Shown in pieces: positions 1 through 10,853 of a DNA stretch of 43,132 bases. The stretch covers positions 1 to 43,132 of the forward strand of contig NZ_JAGDXM010000019.1 of NCBI RefSeq assembly GCF_023256435.1, read 5' to 3'. The notes under the pieces are model-generated. The model saw nothing but the letters and a program-made list of their open reading frames with translations. It searched no databases and had not been told where the DNA came from. The position numbers were made by a program, and so were the translations under genes. Source of the DNA: Thermoplasma sp. (GTDB lineage Archaea > Thermoplasmatota > Thermoplasmata > Thermoplasmatales > Thermoplasmataceae). The stretch's first letter is position 1; each line of letters opens with the position of its first letter.

Positions 1-2
1 TC

Positions 3-65
3 CACGATAACCAAGTGGATGATACTTTAGTAAAATCGCTGAGATCCGAATATACGCCTGTGTAG
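3..65 (+). CDS. Possible 3' end of a CDS truncated at the window edge (…HDNQVDDTLVKSLRSEYTPV*)
   Basis: Frame 3 is open from the window edge to TAG at 63-65; very short, so weak support. Confidence 0.3.
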   Translation, partial: HDNQVDDTLVKSLRSEYTPV

Positions 66-170
66 ATCGTTACTTCGGGCTTATACGGATGTCCGGAAAG
101 GCAGATGTCTCAGAGAGAACAGGCCATACTCTAATGAGACTTATTCTACGATTTATGACAGAATACAGCC

Positions 171-1703
171 TCATCTTACCTTAACCGCCACACCCTTCTT
201 CAATTCTATCATTGCCCTTGCCGGCATCTTTGCGATGCCGACCCCACGGATCTCACCATTATGGACAAGCACAACTTCGTCTTCCTGTCTTATGTCCTCA
301 GTGGCATCAACAACTCCCATAGCGTATACGTTTGAGGTGGGTTTGAAATCATCTATCTCGACAAGGAATTTTCCATTGTTCAGAAACATGTCTGCTGAAG
401 CCTTATTTATTGTGAACTTTCCCATCTTTTCATTGTATACAAAGAGAATTTTCCCATCCTTTACTAGCATATCCTGATTGTAATTTCTCCTTATGGTGTA
501 TCCAGATATCAATGGCATTAGCCAATCCCCAAACTGGTATTTAAGTATGGAATTATATTTGACAATTTTCTGATTTACTGATTTACCGGAATCTACCTCT
601 TTCTTCAATATATCATTTAGTTTCGACAGATTTGTAGATTTGAACTCTATGACTTCATATGGATATGGTATGGCCTCAGTGATAAATTCCAGATCATCAG
701 GAATGAAGGCTACTACCTTTCTGTATCTGTTGCGATCCATATAGCTCCGCATCATGCGTTTCATCATGACCTTTTCATCCTCATACCAGAGCCCGATCAC
801 AGGTATGTCGTAAAACCTCGGCGGATACGTTTCTTCCAGCTCCCTGGGTACTATACCAAGAGGTGATGTAACTATTATCTCATGAATATATTTTCTCAGA
901 TCACCTATGGCCCCGATCACCTTCTGATGGCTTCTGGAATAAGAATAGGGCTTCTTTGCAGAGCATGGAAGTATAAGCGCCACATCCAGATCTGGCTTGA
1001 CGTATGAGTTGCTTATATAATTACGATATCTTATCAGGTCTGGCCTGTACAGATCCTCTATGGTGTTCGCCTTTATGTAAGGAGTACGCGCAGGAAATAC
1101 GATCTCGAATTCCTGATAATATGAATAATCGGCTATGCGCACTATCTCTGCAGCCTTGCTGGATACGACGGTTTTTTCGACAATTTCTCTCAGCGTACCG
1201 TCTGCTATTGAGCTGCGTATGTCCTGGATGATCTCAGAGATGAACGCATTATTCTCAGCTGAAACGTCATGATCCGTTCGATCTATTCCGAATGGAGTGA
1301 ATCTATAGCCCATCTTACCCTGCATATCCAGGACTGAATCATCGAAAAACGATACACCGAGGTAAACTAGCGCTGGTATCGAATAGGGATCGCTCAATCC
1401 TGAGATAAATATCAACTTGGAGAAACCGTATTTCGAATGTATATCCATGATCAGCCTGACAAGATCCTTTGGTCTCCTTACAAGTTCCATGCCGTTGGGT
1501 ATTATGATGAGATTTTCGGTCTCCAACAATTCCTGCTTTATCTTTGCTGGATAGAGTATCTGCCTCGGTATTCTCTCTCCAAGAATTTCGATATATTTCT
1601 CATCATAATTTATATCAGATGCTGTTCTGAGTAATGCCGGAAAAACTACATCGCCAATTTTTCCGTACCTGGAATAACCGAATATGGCCTGATCCTCAAT
1701 CAT
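171..1703 (-). CDS. arcS: Archaeosine synthase-like protein (TGT paralog with C-terminal PUA domain)
   Basis: 510 aa; PCSAKKPYS motif typical of ArcS/TgtA2; C-terminal PUA-like segment (…GEIRGVGIAKMPARAMIELKKGVAVKVR). Confidence 0.8.
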   Translation of the reverse strand: MIEDQAIFGYSRYGKIGDVVFPALLRTASDINYDEKYIEILGERIPRQILYPAKIKQELLETENLIIIPNGMELVRRPKDLVRLIMDIHSKYGFSKLIFISGLSDPYSIPALVYLGVSFFDDSVLDMQGKMGYRFTPFGIDRTDHDVSAENNAFISEIIQDIRSSIADGTLREIVEKTVVSSKAAEIVRIADYSYYQEFEIVFPARTPYIKANTIEDLYRPDLIRYRNYISNSYVKPDLDVALILPCSAKKPYSYSRSHQKVIGAIGDLRKYIHEIIVTSPLGIVPRELEETYPPRFYDIPVIGLWYEDEKVMMKRMMRSYMDRNRYRKVVAFIPDDLEFITEAIPYPYEVIEFKSTNLSKLNDILKKEVDSGKSVNQKIVKYNSILKYQFGDWLMPLISGYTIRRNYNQDMLVKDGKILFVYNEKMGKFTINKASADMFLNNGKFLVEIDDFKPTSNVYAMGVVDATEDIRQEDEVVLVHNGEIRGVGIAKMPARAMIELKKGVAVKVR

Positions 1704-1804
1704 TTATTTACGATATTTTGACGGGATTATTTAAAGTTCGTATCACAAAAAATACTGCCCCTCTATTCGGCCTTCCGCTGAATATTTTTATAGATTAGGA
1801 AAAA

Positions 1805-1886
1805 CGCGGGGAGTGGGATTCGAACCCACGCTCTCATAAGAGAAACAGCTTAGCAGGCTGCCGCCTTACCTCTGGGCCATCCCCGC
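1805..1886 (-). tRNA. tRNA-Ser(GCU)
   Basis: Reverse complement GCGGGGATGGCCCAGAGG…CTGCTAA…GGGTTCGAATCCCACTCCCCGCG; acceptor stem GCGGGGA/TCCCCGC, T-loop GGTTCGAATCC, long variable arm, anticodon GCT. Confidence 0.95.
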
Positions 1887-1894
1887 CCACAATC

Positions 1895-2056
1895 TCACTG
1901 GCTGAACCTCTCCTGAAGGTCGTTGGCTATCTGCTCCAGCATCTCTTCGAAGTCCTCGTTCTCAAAGGTGAATATTTCTCCGCTCGGTAGAATTATTTTC
2001 GCATAATATATATCGCCATCCTTAGATACCTCAACCTGAGCCAGTTCCTCTGTCAT
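1895..2056 (-). CDS. Small acidic protein, 53 aa, unknown function
   Basis: ATG…TGA reading MTEELAQVEVSKDGDIYYAKIILPSGEIFTFENEDFEEMLEQIANDLQERFSQ; below the ORF-track length cutoff; protein-like composition; stop 8 nt upstream of the tRNA-Ser 5' end. Confidence 0.65.
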   Translation of the reverse strand: MTEELAQVEVSKDGDIYYAKIILPSGEIFTFENEDFEEMLEQIANDLQERFSQ

Positions 2057-2072
2057 ACCTATCAAGCCTTAA

Positions 2073-3161
2073 ATGATTTGCCTATATTATACTTTTACGC
2101 AAATGTCCTCTGGCGTCCGAAATGATCATGATCGCGTTTATATGTCGATGTACATACACGATTGGATGAGATCCAAGGCCTATCTTATTCCACGCAGCTT
2201 AGCCGATCGGGTCATAAGGGATCTGATAGCATCTGGTAGGATCAGAAAGGATCTGAAGATCCGCAAGATCGGGGATTATGTTGCAGTTCCAATATTCGAT
2301 GAGGATACTTCATATAATTTCGAATCAAAGTATTTGGAATTTGAAAGCAGAAAGGATGCCAATGTGAAGGATATGATAGGTGATATCCTTTCCAGGGAGT
2401 ATGGATACACTGGATATATACCTGAAAAATGGGTGAGGTATGGAAACAGCCTCTTCCTGAATAGACCTGTCGAAGAATCTGTCTTTGAAGTTATGAAGCG
2501 TGTTCTCGGTATAGATTCGATATACGTCTATCATGGAATCGCATCAGCAGAAAGGATACCGGTGGTTGAATTTCTATATGGGAGGAGAGGCGAGGTTCTT
2601 CATATAGAAAATGGCATAAGGTATCTCTTCGATCCGGAGAAGGTTATGTTTTCCCCTGGAAATACCAATGAAAGAACGAGGATGAGCCTTCTAAAATTTC
2701 AGGGGGAAACCGTGCTTGATATGTTCTGTGGCATAGGTTATTTCACTCTGCCCATCGCAAAATATGGCCAGCCGGAAGAAGTATATGCCTGCGACATAAA
2801 TCCATTGGCAGTTCATTATCTAAAGGAGAATGCTAGAATTAACCGTGTGGAAGAGAGAATAATACCAATCATCGGAGATTCAAGAGTCTCATGTCCCAAG
2901 GGCCCATTCGATTCCATAATCATGGGCAATTTCAAATCCCTGATGTTTCTACCCGCAGCACTCAAGCGATCGAAGGAAAACACGAGAATAATACTCCACC
3001 ATCTTGTATCGCAGGAAAATCTCACCAGATATAGATATGATATAATGCACTATACATCCACGATGGGCTATCTTTCATCGGTGGAGGACTCCCATATTGT
3101 AAAGTCGTACGCACCCAAGATGTTTCATGTTTCAACCACGCTGAGGATACTCCGGATATGA
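2073..3161 (+). CDS. taw2: Trm5/TYW2-family protein, probably Taw2-like tRNA(Phe) wyosine-pathway aminocarboxypropyltransferase
   Basis: SAM-binding motif DMFCGIGYFTLPIAKYG…VYACDINPLAVHYLKENARIN…GDSR resembles TYW2 more than Trm5; true start is probably an internal Met (e.g. MRSKAYLIP at 2166). Confidence 0.7.
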   Translation: MICLYYTFTQMSSGVRNDHDRVYMSMYIHDWMRSKAYLIPRSLADRVIRDLIASGRIRKDLKIRKIGDYVAVPIFDEDTSYNFESKYLEFESRKDANVKDMIGDILSREYGYTGYIPEKWVRYGNSLFLNRPVEESVFEVMKRVLGIDSIYVYHGIASAERIPVVEFLYGRRGEVLHIENGIRYLFDPEKVMFSPGNTNERTRMSLLKFQGETVLDMFCGIGYFTLPIAKYGQPEEVYACDINPLAVHYLKENARINRVEERIIPIIGDSRVSCPKGPFDSIIMGNFKSLMFLPAALKRSKENTRIILHHLVSQENLTRYRYDIMHYTSTMGYLSSVEDSHIVKSYAPKMFHVSTTLRILRI

Positions 3162-3319
3162 ATTGCGCAAAATAAGAGGCAAACCGTTCACTAAAATATC
3201 AACAACCGCATCATCAAAAATAAGGTAATACAAAAATGTAAAGTTTATCTACCAAACCGTTTCTCATCGATCCGATATAAAATCGGTTGAGTTAACTGAA
3301 TTTTAATTCACTCACCTGA

Positions 3320-3553
3320 TTATTTTGGTACTATTCTTACAACGTTGCTTCCTCTAACCACTACCGTGCCAAGTTTCCTTGATACGTTTTCGCTGCTTTC
3401 GTCCACATCATCCAGTACCATATTCATATACTCGTCAAATCCTGTGAGCACGCCTTCAAGTACACGGTTATCCTTCAACAGCAAAGAAACCCTTTTATTA
3501 ACGCTTTCCTCAAGCATTTTCATTGGCATCATCAATATCATTTCACCCCTCAA
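3320..3553 (-). CDS. Archaeal Sm-like (Lsm/SmAP) RNA-binding protein
   Basis: Sm1/Sm2 motifs: VSLLLKDNRVLEGVLTGFDEYMNMVLDD…GTVVVRGSNVVRIVPK. Confidence 0.9.
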   Translation of the reverse strand: MRGEMILMMPMKMLEESVNKRVSLLLKDNRVLEGVLTGFDEYMNMVLDDVDESSENVSRKLGTVVVRGSNVVRIVPK

Positions 3554-3714
3554 TTGTATTCATCATCATCAAAGTTATCTTCGCGGCTCATTATGACCTG
3601 TATCAGACCACGGAGTACCTCTTTAACATCATCCAGCTCCTTTCTCATATTTTTGACTTCCTTGTTGAGTGCCTCAACATCCTTCGCCTTATCATTACCT
3701 GCGTATTTCATCAT
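3550..3714 (-). CDS. Small acidic coiled-coil protein, 54 aa (start trimmed from the 70-aa ORF)
   Basis: MMKYAGNDKAKDVEALNKEVKNMRKELDDVKEVLRGLIQVIMSREDNFDDDEYN; heptad-like helix; stop overlaps the Lsm start; lies between csl4 and lsm on the same strand. Confidence 0.7.
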   Translation of the reverse strand: MMKYAGNDKAKDVEALNKEVKNMRKELDDVKEVLRGLIQVIMSREDNFDDDEYN

Positions 3715-3724
3715 CAAAACCCCC

Positions 3725-4339
3725 TTAATTTTGCCTGCGGGCCTCACCATGGCTGTTGCCATGGGTTATCCTGTTTTCGTAATTGAATATATCTACATTG
3801 CCATAATCATCCGCTATCTTGCGTATCTCCGTGCGCTGACAGTTCTCACAGTACAGAGTTATATTCTTCTTCACGAGAGGCTGCCTGCATCTGGAACATA
3901 CCGCACTTATGACTCCATAATGGTTGCCATTTATTGATATTTCCGGCATATCTCCAGTCCTCACCACATAACCCCTTATCAGATCTCCCACAGAGATGAA
4001 ATCGGACTGGGGCCTCTTGGACATTCCAAAAGAAAGCTGCATCTCTTCATCAACTTCCTTCAGGCCTGTTCCTCTCTGGAAGACACCAACAACCCTGACT
4101 ATGTATCTGTGCGAATCGTTCTTTATTACCTGCCCATACACAACATCGCCCTTTTTCAATGTGAACTCCTTTTTTTCAGTATCCACTGATATCATGAGGT
4201 TTATATCATCCCTGATTATATTCCCGAATTTTGTTGCTACTATCTCACCGTTCTTCTCCTCAGTATTGCGTCCTGGCAGGTATTCCTCCGTAGTGGCTAT
4301 TATGTCCCCGGGAAAAGCAACTTTCTTTTCTCCTTCCAT
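3725..4339 (-). CDS. csl4: Exosome RNA-binding subunit Csl4
   Basis: N-terminal FPGDIIATTEEYLPGRNT, S1-like middle domain, C-terminal zinc ribbon CSRCRQP…YCENCQRTEIRKIADDYG. Confidence 0.88.
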   Translation of the reverse strand: MEGEKKVAFPGDIIATTEEYLPGRNTEEKNGEIVATKFGNIIRDDINLMISVDTEKKEFTLKKGDVVYGQVIKNDSHRYIVRVVGVFQRGTGLKEVDEEMQLSFGMSKRPQSDFISVGDLIRGYVVRTGDMPEISINGNHYGVISAVCSRCRQPLVKKNITLYCENCQRTEIRKIADDYGNVDIFNYENRITHGNSHGEARRQN

Positions 4340-4562
4340 GGATATTCCTTTGTAAACTTTGGCCTATGCGGCTATATCGACATATGATCATACATATTTA
4401 AGTTTTTTTCCACTGAAAACGTAAGTATTCGCTCATCATATAGTCGTTAACCATGCACCTGTATGGAGGTGAACCAGTTATATGGGGCCCATAATTCAAT
4501 TTCATGATAATCCTTTCACTCTCAATAAAAGTTATATTATTTTTTAGCATATCCTGAATATT

Positions 4563-6085
<1,523 letters not shown>

Positions 6086-6095
6086 AAAGTACATC

Positions 6096-6854
6096 ATGAC
6101 GCACTACGCATTCAAATTCGGTTATGAGGGTCAGTATTTTACAGGGTTCCAGAGAGGTAATGGTGAACACAGCATAGAGGATGCAATAATCTACGTCCTC
6201 CGAGAAAATAACTTCGAATATGATATAAGAACCGCAGCAAGGACCGATCGCTATGTCTCGGCAGTTTCCAATGTTTTCGCTCTAGAAACGATGAGGGAAC
6301 CCGATTCAGTGGCCAATCTTATAAACTCAAAGGAAAGACATATCTTTGTGCATTCATATGCGGTTGTTCCGGATGACTTTAATCCCAGACACTGCACATA
6401 CAAGACATACAGATATTATCTCTTTGATGATATAGACTGCCGGGCCATGGAAAATGTTATCAGGAAATTCATAGGAACGCATGATTTTCGCAGTTTCGCA
6501 AGGGTAGACAGCAGAAGGACGATGAGAACGATACTCGATGCAAAATGCGGTGAAGAGGATAATCACAAATATATTGAATTTAAAGCCAGAAGTTTTCTCT
6601 GGAATCAGGTCAGAACCATGGTGGCATTTGCACAGGATAATGCTGAAACCGGAATCGATCCGTTTTCGATAGAAGGCAGATATCCTAGAGTTGCAAGACC
6701 GAATAATCTGATACTCTGGGAAATATATTACGAAGGAGTTGATTTCAAGGTGGTAAGAAGGACGCCGAAGAAGATGCGCGAACTCTATGAAGACAGCAGT
6801 ATAGACGCCATGCTGCTTGAAAACTTGATCCAGAAATTTAATCACAGCATCTAG
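6096..6854 (+). CDS. truA: tRNA pseudouridine synthase TruA family
   Basis: FKFGYEGQYFTGFQRGNGEHSIEDAI, AARTDRYVSA, FNPRHCTYKTYRYYL, FIGTHDFRSFAR, SFLWNQVRTMVA. Confidence 0.9.
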   Translation: MTHYAFKFGYEGQYFTGFQRGNGEHSIEDAIIYVLRENNFEYDIRTAARTDRYVSAVSNVFALETMREPDSVANLINSKERHIFVHSYAVVPDDFNPRHCTYKTYRYYLFDDIDCRAMENVIRKFIGTHDFRSFARVDSRRTMRTILDAKCGEEDNHKYIEFKARSFLWNQVRTMVAFAQDNAETGIDPFSIEGRYPRVARPNNLILWEIYYEGVDFKVVRRTPKKMRELYEDSSIDAMLLENLIQKFNHSI

Positions 6855-6895
6855 ACTGATACAGTTTTATTAAGCCTATACATTTCCCTATCCAA

Positions 6896-8026
6896 ATGGA
6901 TTACAGGCCCAAAGCTTACAGCATAATATTTGCCAGATCTCTGTACGCGCTTAACTGGTTCGATATTGCGCCAGCGCTGAAATACATATCAGCGGATCTA
7001 CACATGAACGTCATACAGATAGGGTTGGCCACCACTTCATTCTATATAGGTCTGGCTCTTTTCCAGCTTGTGGGCGGATCTCTGGCGCATCGTATCGGGA
7101 ATCTGGTTGTATCGGTAACTGGTCTTGGGATACTTGGGACATTTGGTATATTTTCTGGGCTCTCCACAAACTTCGTGGAACTGTCTATATCCAGGTTCAT
7201 GGCTGGAGCCGGATCAGCACTGTTCTTTTCGCCTGCGCTTGGCATAATATCAGATATAGTACCGGTTGAAAGATACGGATCCTATGTGAGTGTTTACAAT
7301 GGAGCGTTCAGTTTCGGAGCTGGAACGGGCATATTTGCCTTCGGTTACCTAGACACGATCACTGGCTGGCGTCTATCCCTTGTCATTGGCGGTTTGCTTC
7401 TCATTCTGGCGGATCTTGCTCTGTTTATACTGATGAGGAGAGAAAATCTGAAGAAGAGAAGGCCGATGAGCGATCTCATAGCTGCCGTGAAGAAGCCTGC
7501 CCTCTGGATTCTTCCAGTTGTTACCGTTGGAAGTGCGGTTTCTGAAACCATAATGGGACAGCTATTTGTCTATTATCTTGAAGAGTACAGACATTTCTCG
7601 GCGATAATTGCATCCCTTGCTGGATCGTTTTTCCTCTTTGTTGGATTGCCTGGAGGCTTTATCTCTGCATTTATAATACGCAGGTACAGCAGGAAGGCGC
7701 AGGTGACGTCACTCTTTGTCCTGATGTCTCTCATATTCTTCTTTGTCCCCTTTGAGAGAAATCTGGCCGAGATATTGATCACGCTTTTCGCATTCAGCGT
7801 CCTTTCAATCTATGGGTTTTCATATCTCTATATGGAGGCCAGTAACATAAACAGATCTGCCGTCTCCTTCTCGCTCTCTGTGGTTAATTTTGTTCAGATG
7901 ATGATAAGCTCTGCTGTACCGTATTTGTATACATATGCAATATACAGCGTATCCGTGAATACTGGATGGTATCTCCTTGGCATAATTTCCCTTGTGCCTG
8001 CCCTCTTCATCGTAAAAATAAAGTGA
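6896..8026 (+). CDS. Major facilitator superfamily transporter
   Basis: About 12 hydrophobic segments; MFS-like SRFMAGAGSALFFSPALGIISDIVPVERYG. Confidence 0.8.
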   Translation: MDYRPKAYSIIFARSLYALNWFDIAPALKYISADLHMNVIQIGLATTSFYIGLALFQLVGGSLAHRIGNLVVSVTGLGILGTFGIFSGLSTNFVELSISRFMAGAGSALFFSPALGIISDIVPVERYGSYVSVYNGAFSFGAGTGIFAFGYLDTITGWRLSLVIGGLLLILADLALFILMRRENLKKRRPMSDLIAAVKKPALWILPVVTVGSAVSETIMGQLFVYYLEEYRHFSAIIASLAGSFFLFVGLPGGFISAFIIRRYSRKAQVTSLFVLMSLIFFFVPFERNLAEILITLFAFSVLSIYGFSYLYMEASNINRSAVSFSLSVVNFVQMMISSAVPYLYTYAIYSVSVNTGWYLLGIISLVPALFIVKIK

Positions 8027-8144
8027 ACCATCTTAAGGCTATCATGAAAATGGTAAATGAAGTGCCATTACGGTTAAACGGTCAGGGCTTCAGGCCGAAA
8101 AAATGACCAGATAGCCTGTATGATGCCCAAAATGATCAAAAAAA

Positions 8145-9365
8145 TTATGAGACGAGAACGTCTTCGAGTACGTCTCTGTCCATAAGTATATGCGAGATCA
8201 GACAGAATTCATCTGGCTTGTGGGCGTTCTCCTCTATCGTCGTGAACCACACGACTGCTGGCATGCCAAGCCTCCTGAAAAATGCGGCGCATGTTCCTCC
8301 GCCGATGCCTATGGCCCTGGGTTCCTTTCCCCTCTTCTTTTTTATTGATTCCTTCAGTCTCGTCACAACTTCTGAATCTTCCGGAGTCTTCGCCGGTGCT
8401 TGTTCCTTCTGTATGAGTTCGTAAGTTATTCTGGCTTTGCTCTCCTTCTGAAAACTGCTTATGGCGCCATCTATCGTTTTCAGAACGTCATCAAGATTGT
8501 ACTCCGGCAGGACTCTGCAGTCAAAGTAAAAGACGTCTGTTCCAGGTATTGTATTGACGTTGTCCACATTCTTTTCATGTTTAGTGGGCTCAAAGGTAGA
8601 ATATGGAACGTTGAAGAGATCGTCCCTTGCCGTGTATTTCTCATGAAGGATCTTATCGAGATCAAGCATGAACCTGGCACCTTCCCTGAAGGCGTTTATG
8701 GCGTTTACAGGCATGCTCGCATGCCACTGCTTGCCCATCACGCTGAATTTTACCCAGAGGATGCTCTTCTCCGCCACCTCTATTGTCATACCATCCTCGC
8801 TTCCAGCGTCCGGCACTATTATAAGATCGGATTTGCCGAATATATTCTTGTCAAGAAGGTACTGTATTCCGTATTTGCTTCCCATCTCCTCATCAGCAAC
8901 AAAAGCCACACCGAAGCCTATTTTGGACTTCAGATTCTTGACTTTCATATCTCTGAGGATAAGGAGCGCAGTGAACACAGCCTGACCATCATCCTCAGTT
9001 CCCCTTCCATACATCCTGTCTCCATCCACTGTAACGTCGAATGGCGGTTTTGTCCACAGTCCAGGATCGCCAACAGGAACAGTATCTATGTGAGCTACAA
9101 GCCAGAGCGTTTTCTGTGCATTTCCTGTCCTCAGGACTATGTTTGACCTGATCTTTCCGTATTCATCCTTGGTATCATATCTCTTGTAATCACTATAACC
9201 AAGCTCTTTCAATATCTTTTCCAATTCGTCTGCCCTGTTCTTTTCTCCTTCTCCACCGGAGGCTGGGGATATGGCCGGTATCCTTATAATTCTCCTCGCA
9301 ACCTCAATTACAAAATCCCTATCTGGCATAGAAATGAGATCCATGTCGGAGTATATCGCTAACAC
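8145..9365 (-). CDS. M20-family metallopeptidase/deacylase (DapE/ArgE-like)
   Basis: HIDTVPVGDPGLWTKPPFDVTVDGDRMYGRGTEDDGQ; ADEEMGSKYG; IIVPDAG; C-terminal ENAHKPDEF. Confidence 0.88.
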   Translation of the reverse strand: MLAIYSDMDLISMPDRDFVIEVARRIIRIPAISPASGGEGEKNRADELEKILKELGYSDYKRYDTKDEYGKIRSNIVLRTGNAQKTLWLVAHIDTVPVGDPGLWTKPPFDVTVDGDRMYGRGTEDDGQAVFTALLILRDMKVKNLKSKIGFGVAFVADEEMGSKYGIQYLLDKNIFGKSDLIIVPDAGSEDGMTIEVAEKSILWVKFSVMGKQWHASMPVNAINAFREGARFMLDLDKILHEKYTARDDLFNVPYSTFEPTKHEKNVDNVNTIPGTDVFYFDCRVLPEYNLDDVLKTIDGAISSFQKESKARITYELIQKEQAPAKTPEDSEVVTRLKESIKKKRGKEPRAIGIGGGTCAAFFRRLGMPAVVWFTTIEENAHKPDEFCLISHILMDRDVLEDVLVS

Positions 9366-9604
9366 GTTAAAATTTTCCCTGTCTTATCCGCATCGCATGG
9401 ATCTGATACGTTTGACATATGCATAACCACACTGCCATTCAATCTGAAGAAGATGAACAATATGCATAGCAGCGATGTTTCCTGTCTGCATTGTTATAAC
9501 CGTAATAGAGTATATGTCATGAGATGCGTCGTACTGAATCGAAGAAACATACCGATGAGAAGCCCCGCCACCGGCAAAGATTTAACATAGTATAAGTTGC
9601 CCTA

Positions 9605-10192
9605 ATGATGTTTCACAGACCAGAGTATGCATATATATACAGAGGCATAACAGTTATGGTCGCCTTCACAATAATGGTAGATATTCTGCAATCTCTGGTG
9701 CGTATATATTTACCTCTTTCCAGCCTCAATTTCATAGTATTTTACATAAATACCTTTTCCCTGGGGATACTGTTTGCTCTCCTCATTACATATGGATTTC
9801 TTGAGGGATCTACATCCATAAAAATATCTGCCATCTTTCTTCTGGCCTATTTTATAATGGACTATTCCAGGCCGCTGATCGTGCCTCATGCGGACGTAAG
9901 TTTTTCGGCTCTTTATGGTTTTTTACTGCTCTTTCTGCCCATAACCTCCAGAACACTTGCTCTGTTCTATTATCCAAATATGCTAACAAGATTTCTCACG
10001 CTAATATTCTTCGTAGTTGGTACAGCATCCGCACTGATAACCTTTCATGGACTCATATACATCCACCATCCTATGAAGCACATCCAATTCGAACTCCTGA
10101 TGATGTATCTTATATTATCGCTCCTGTCATCCATTATGATATTCTGGTATGCGAAAAAGCATGCCCGGCATCAGGATGAACCTGTGCAATGA
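9605..10192 (+). CDS. Uncharacterised multi-pass membrane protein (195 aa)
   Basis: Multiple predicted hydrophobic helices; preceded by TATA-like sequence (tttaacatagtataag). Confidence 0.65.
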   Translation: MMFHRPEYAYIYRGITVMVAFTIMVDILQSLVRIYLPLSSLNFIVFYINTFSLGILFALLITYGFLEGSTSIKISAIFLLAYFIMDYSRPLIVPHADVSFSALYGFLLLFLPITSRTLALFYYPNMLTRFLTLIFFVVGTASALITFHGLIYIHHPMKHIQFELLMMYLILSLLSSIMIFWYAKKHARHQDEPVQ

Positions 10193-10202
10193 TATTTTCG
10201 TT

Positions 10203-10847
10203 TCAGGCCTTTATATCATCCTTCAACATCTGGATTAGTTTTCTCATATCGTAGCCCAGTGGTATCTCACCATTGATGCCTCTGTTGCCTATCACGAAGG
10301 CCTTGGAAGAATTCTCATGGATCTTTCCGTTTTCCATCTGATCTCCGATCGATACAGTCTCATTCCTTGATATTTGAAGCTTCATCTGAAGATTCTGTAC
10401 TGCTATGTCTTTGTGCTCAGGTATGACTTGTATCCTACCATACGGTTCAACGAAGCCATGTTCATCTGTGCCTATGACGTTTGATATATTGTAGTCCAAC
10501 TTCATACTCTCGCTCAGTATATCAAAAAGCCAGGATATACCTCCAGAAACAACAGCAGTTATCACACCTGAATTCCTGAGCGTTTCTATAACCTCCATAA
10601 CGCCTTCTCTGATCCTTATTTCACGTAGGATTTCCTTGATGTCATTCTTCGTCAATCTCGGATGCATCCTCAGCCATGCCATAACGTCGCTTCTGAAAAA
10701 CTCCTCGTATGTAATAAAACCATTTTTATAAAGTCTGAAATTTCTGTGGTTGTCTGTTCGCAGGCGTCGATGAACATATTCCCAGCTGCTAGGCTCCTCC
10801 GTTAACGTGCCATCCATATCAAAAATGGCCAGTCTTATCATCTGCAC
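10203..10847 (-). CDS. HAD-superfamily phosphatase, phosphoserine phosphatase-like
   Basis: DMDGTLTEEPSSWEYVHRRL; VVSGGISWLFD; SIGDQMENGKIHENSSKAFVIGN. Confidence 0.82.
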   Translation of the reverse strand: MQMIRLAIFDMDGTLTEEPSSWEYVHRRLRTDNHRNFRLYKNGFITYEEFFRSDVMAWLRMHPRLTKNDIKEILREIRIREGVMEVIETLRNSGVITAVVSGGISWLFDILSESMKLDYNISNVIGTDEHGFVEPYGRIQVIPEHKDIAVQNLQMKLQISRNETVSIGDQMENGKIHENSSKAFVIGNRGINGEIPLGYDMRKLIQMLKDDIKA

Positions 10848-10853
10848 TATCCT

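Noticed and set aside
235-477. Plus-strand ORF (80 aa) inside arcS
   Set aside because: Antisense to a well-supported gene; low-complexity Ser/Thr-rich translation typical of spurious frames.
3255-3315. Short palindromes (CCGATataaaATCGG; TGAATTTTAATTCA) between taw2-like and lsm genes
   Set aside because: Convergent AT-rich intergenic region; short arms are expected by chance, although they may aid termination.
6354-6845. 163-aa minus-strand ORF
   Set aside because: Antisense to truA with no recognisable motif.
8400-9146. 248-aa plus-strand ORF
   Set aside because: Antisense to the M20 peptidase gene, which has intact catalytic motifs; length explained by codon structure of the real gene.
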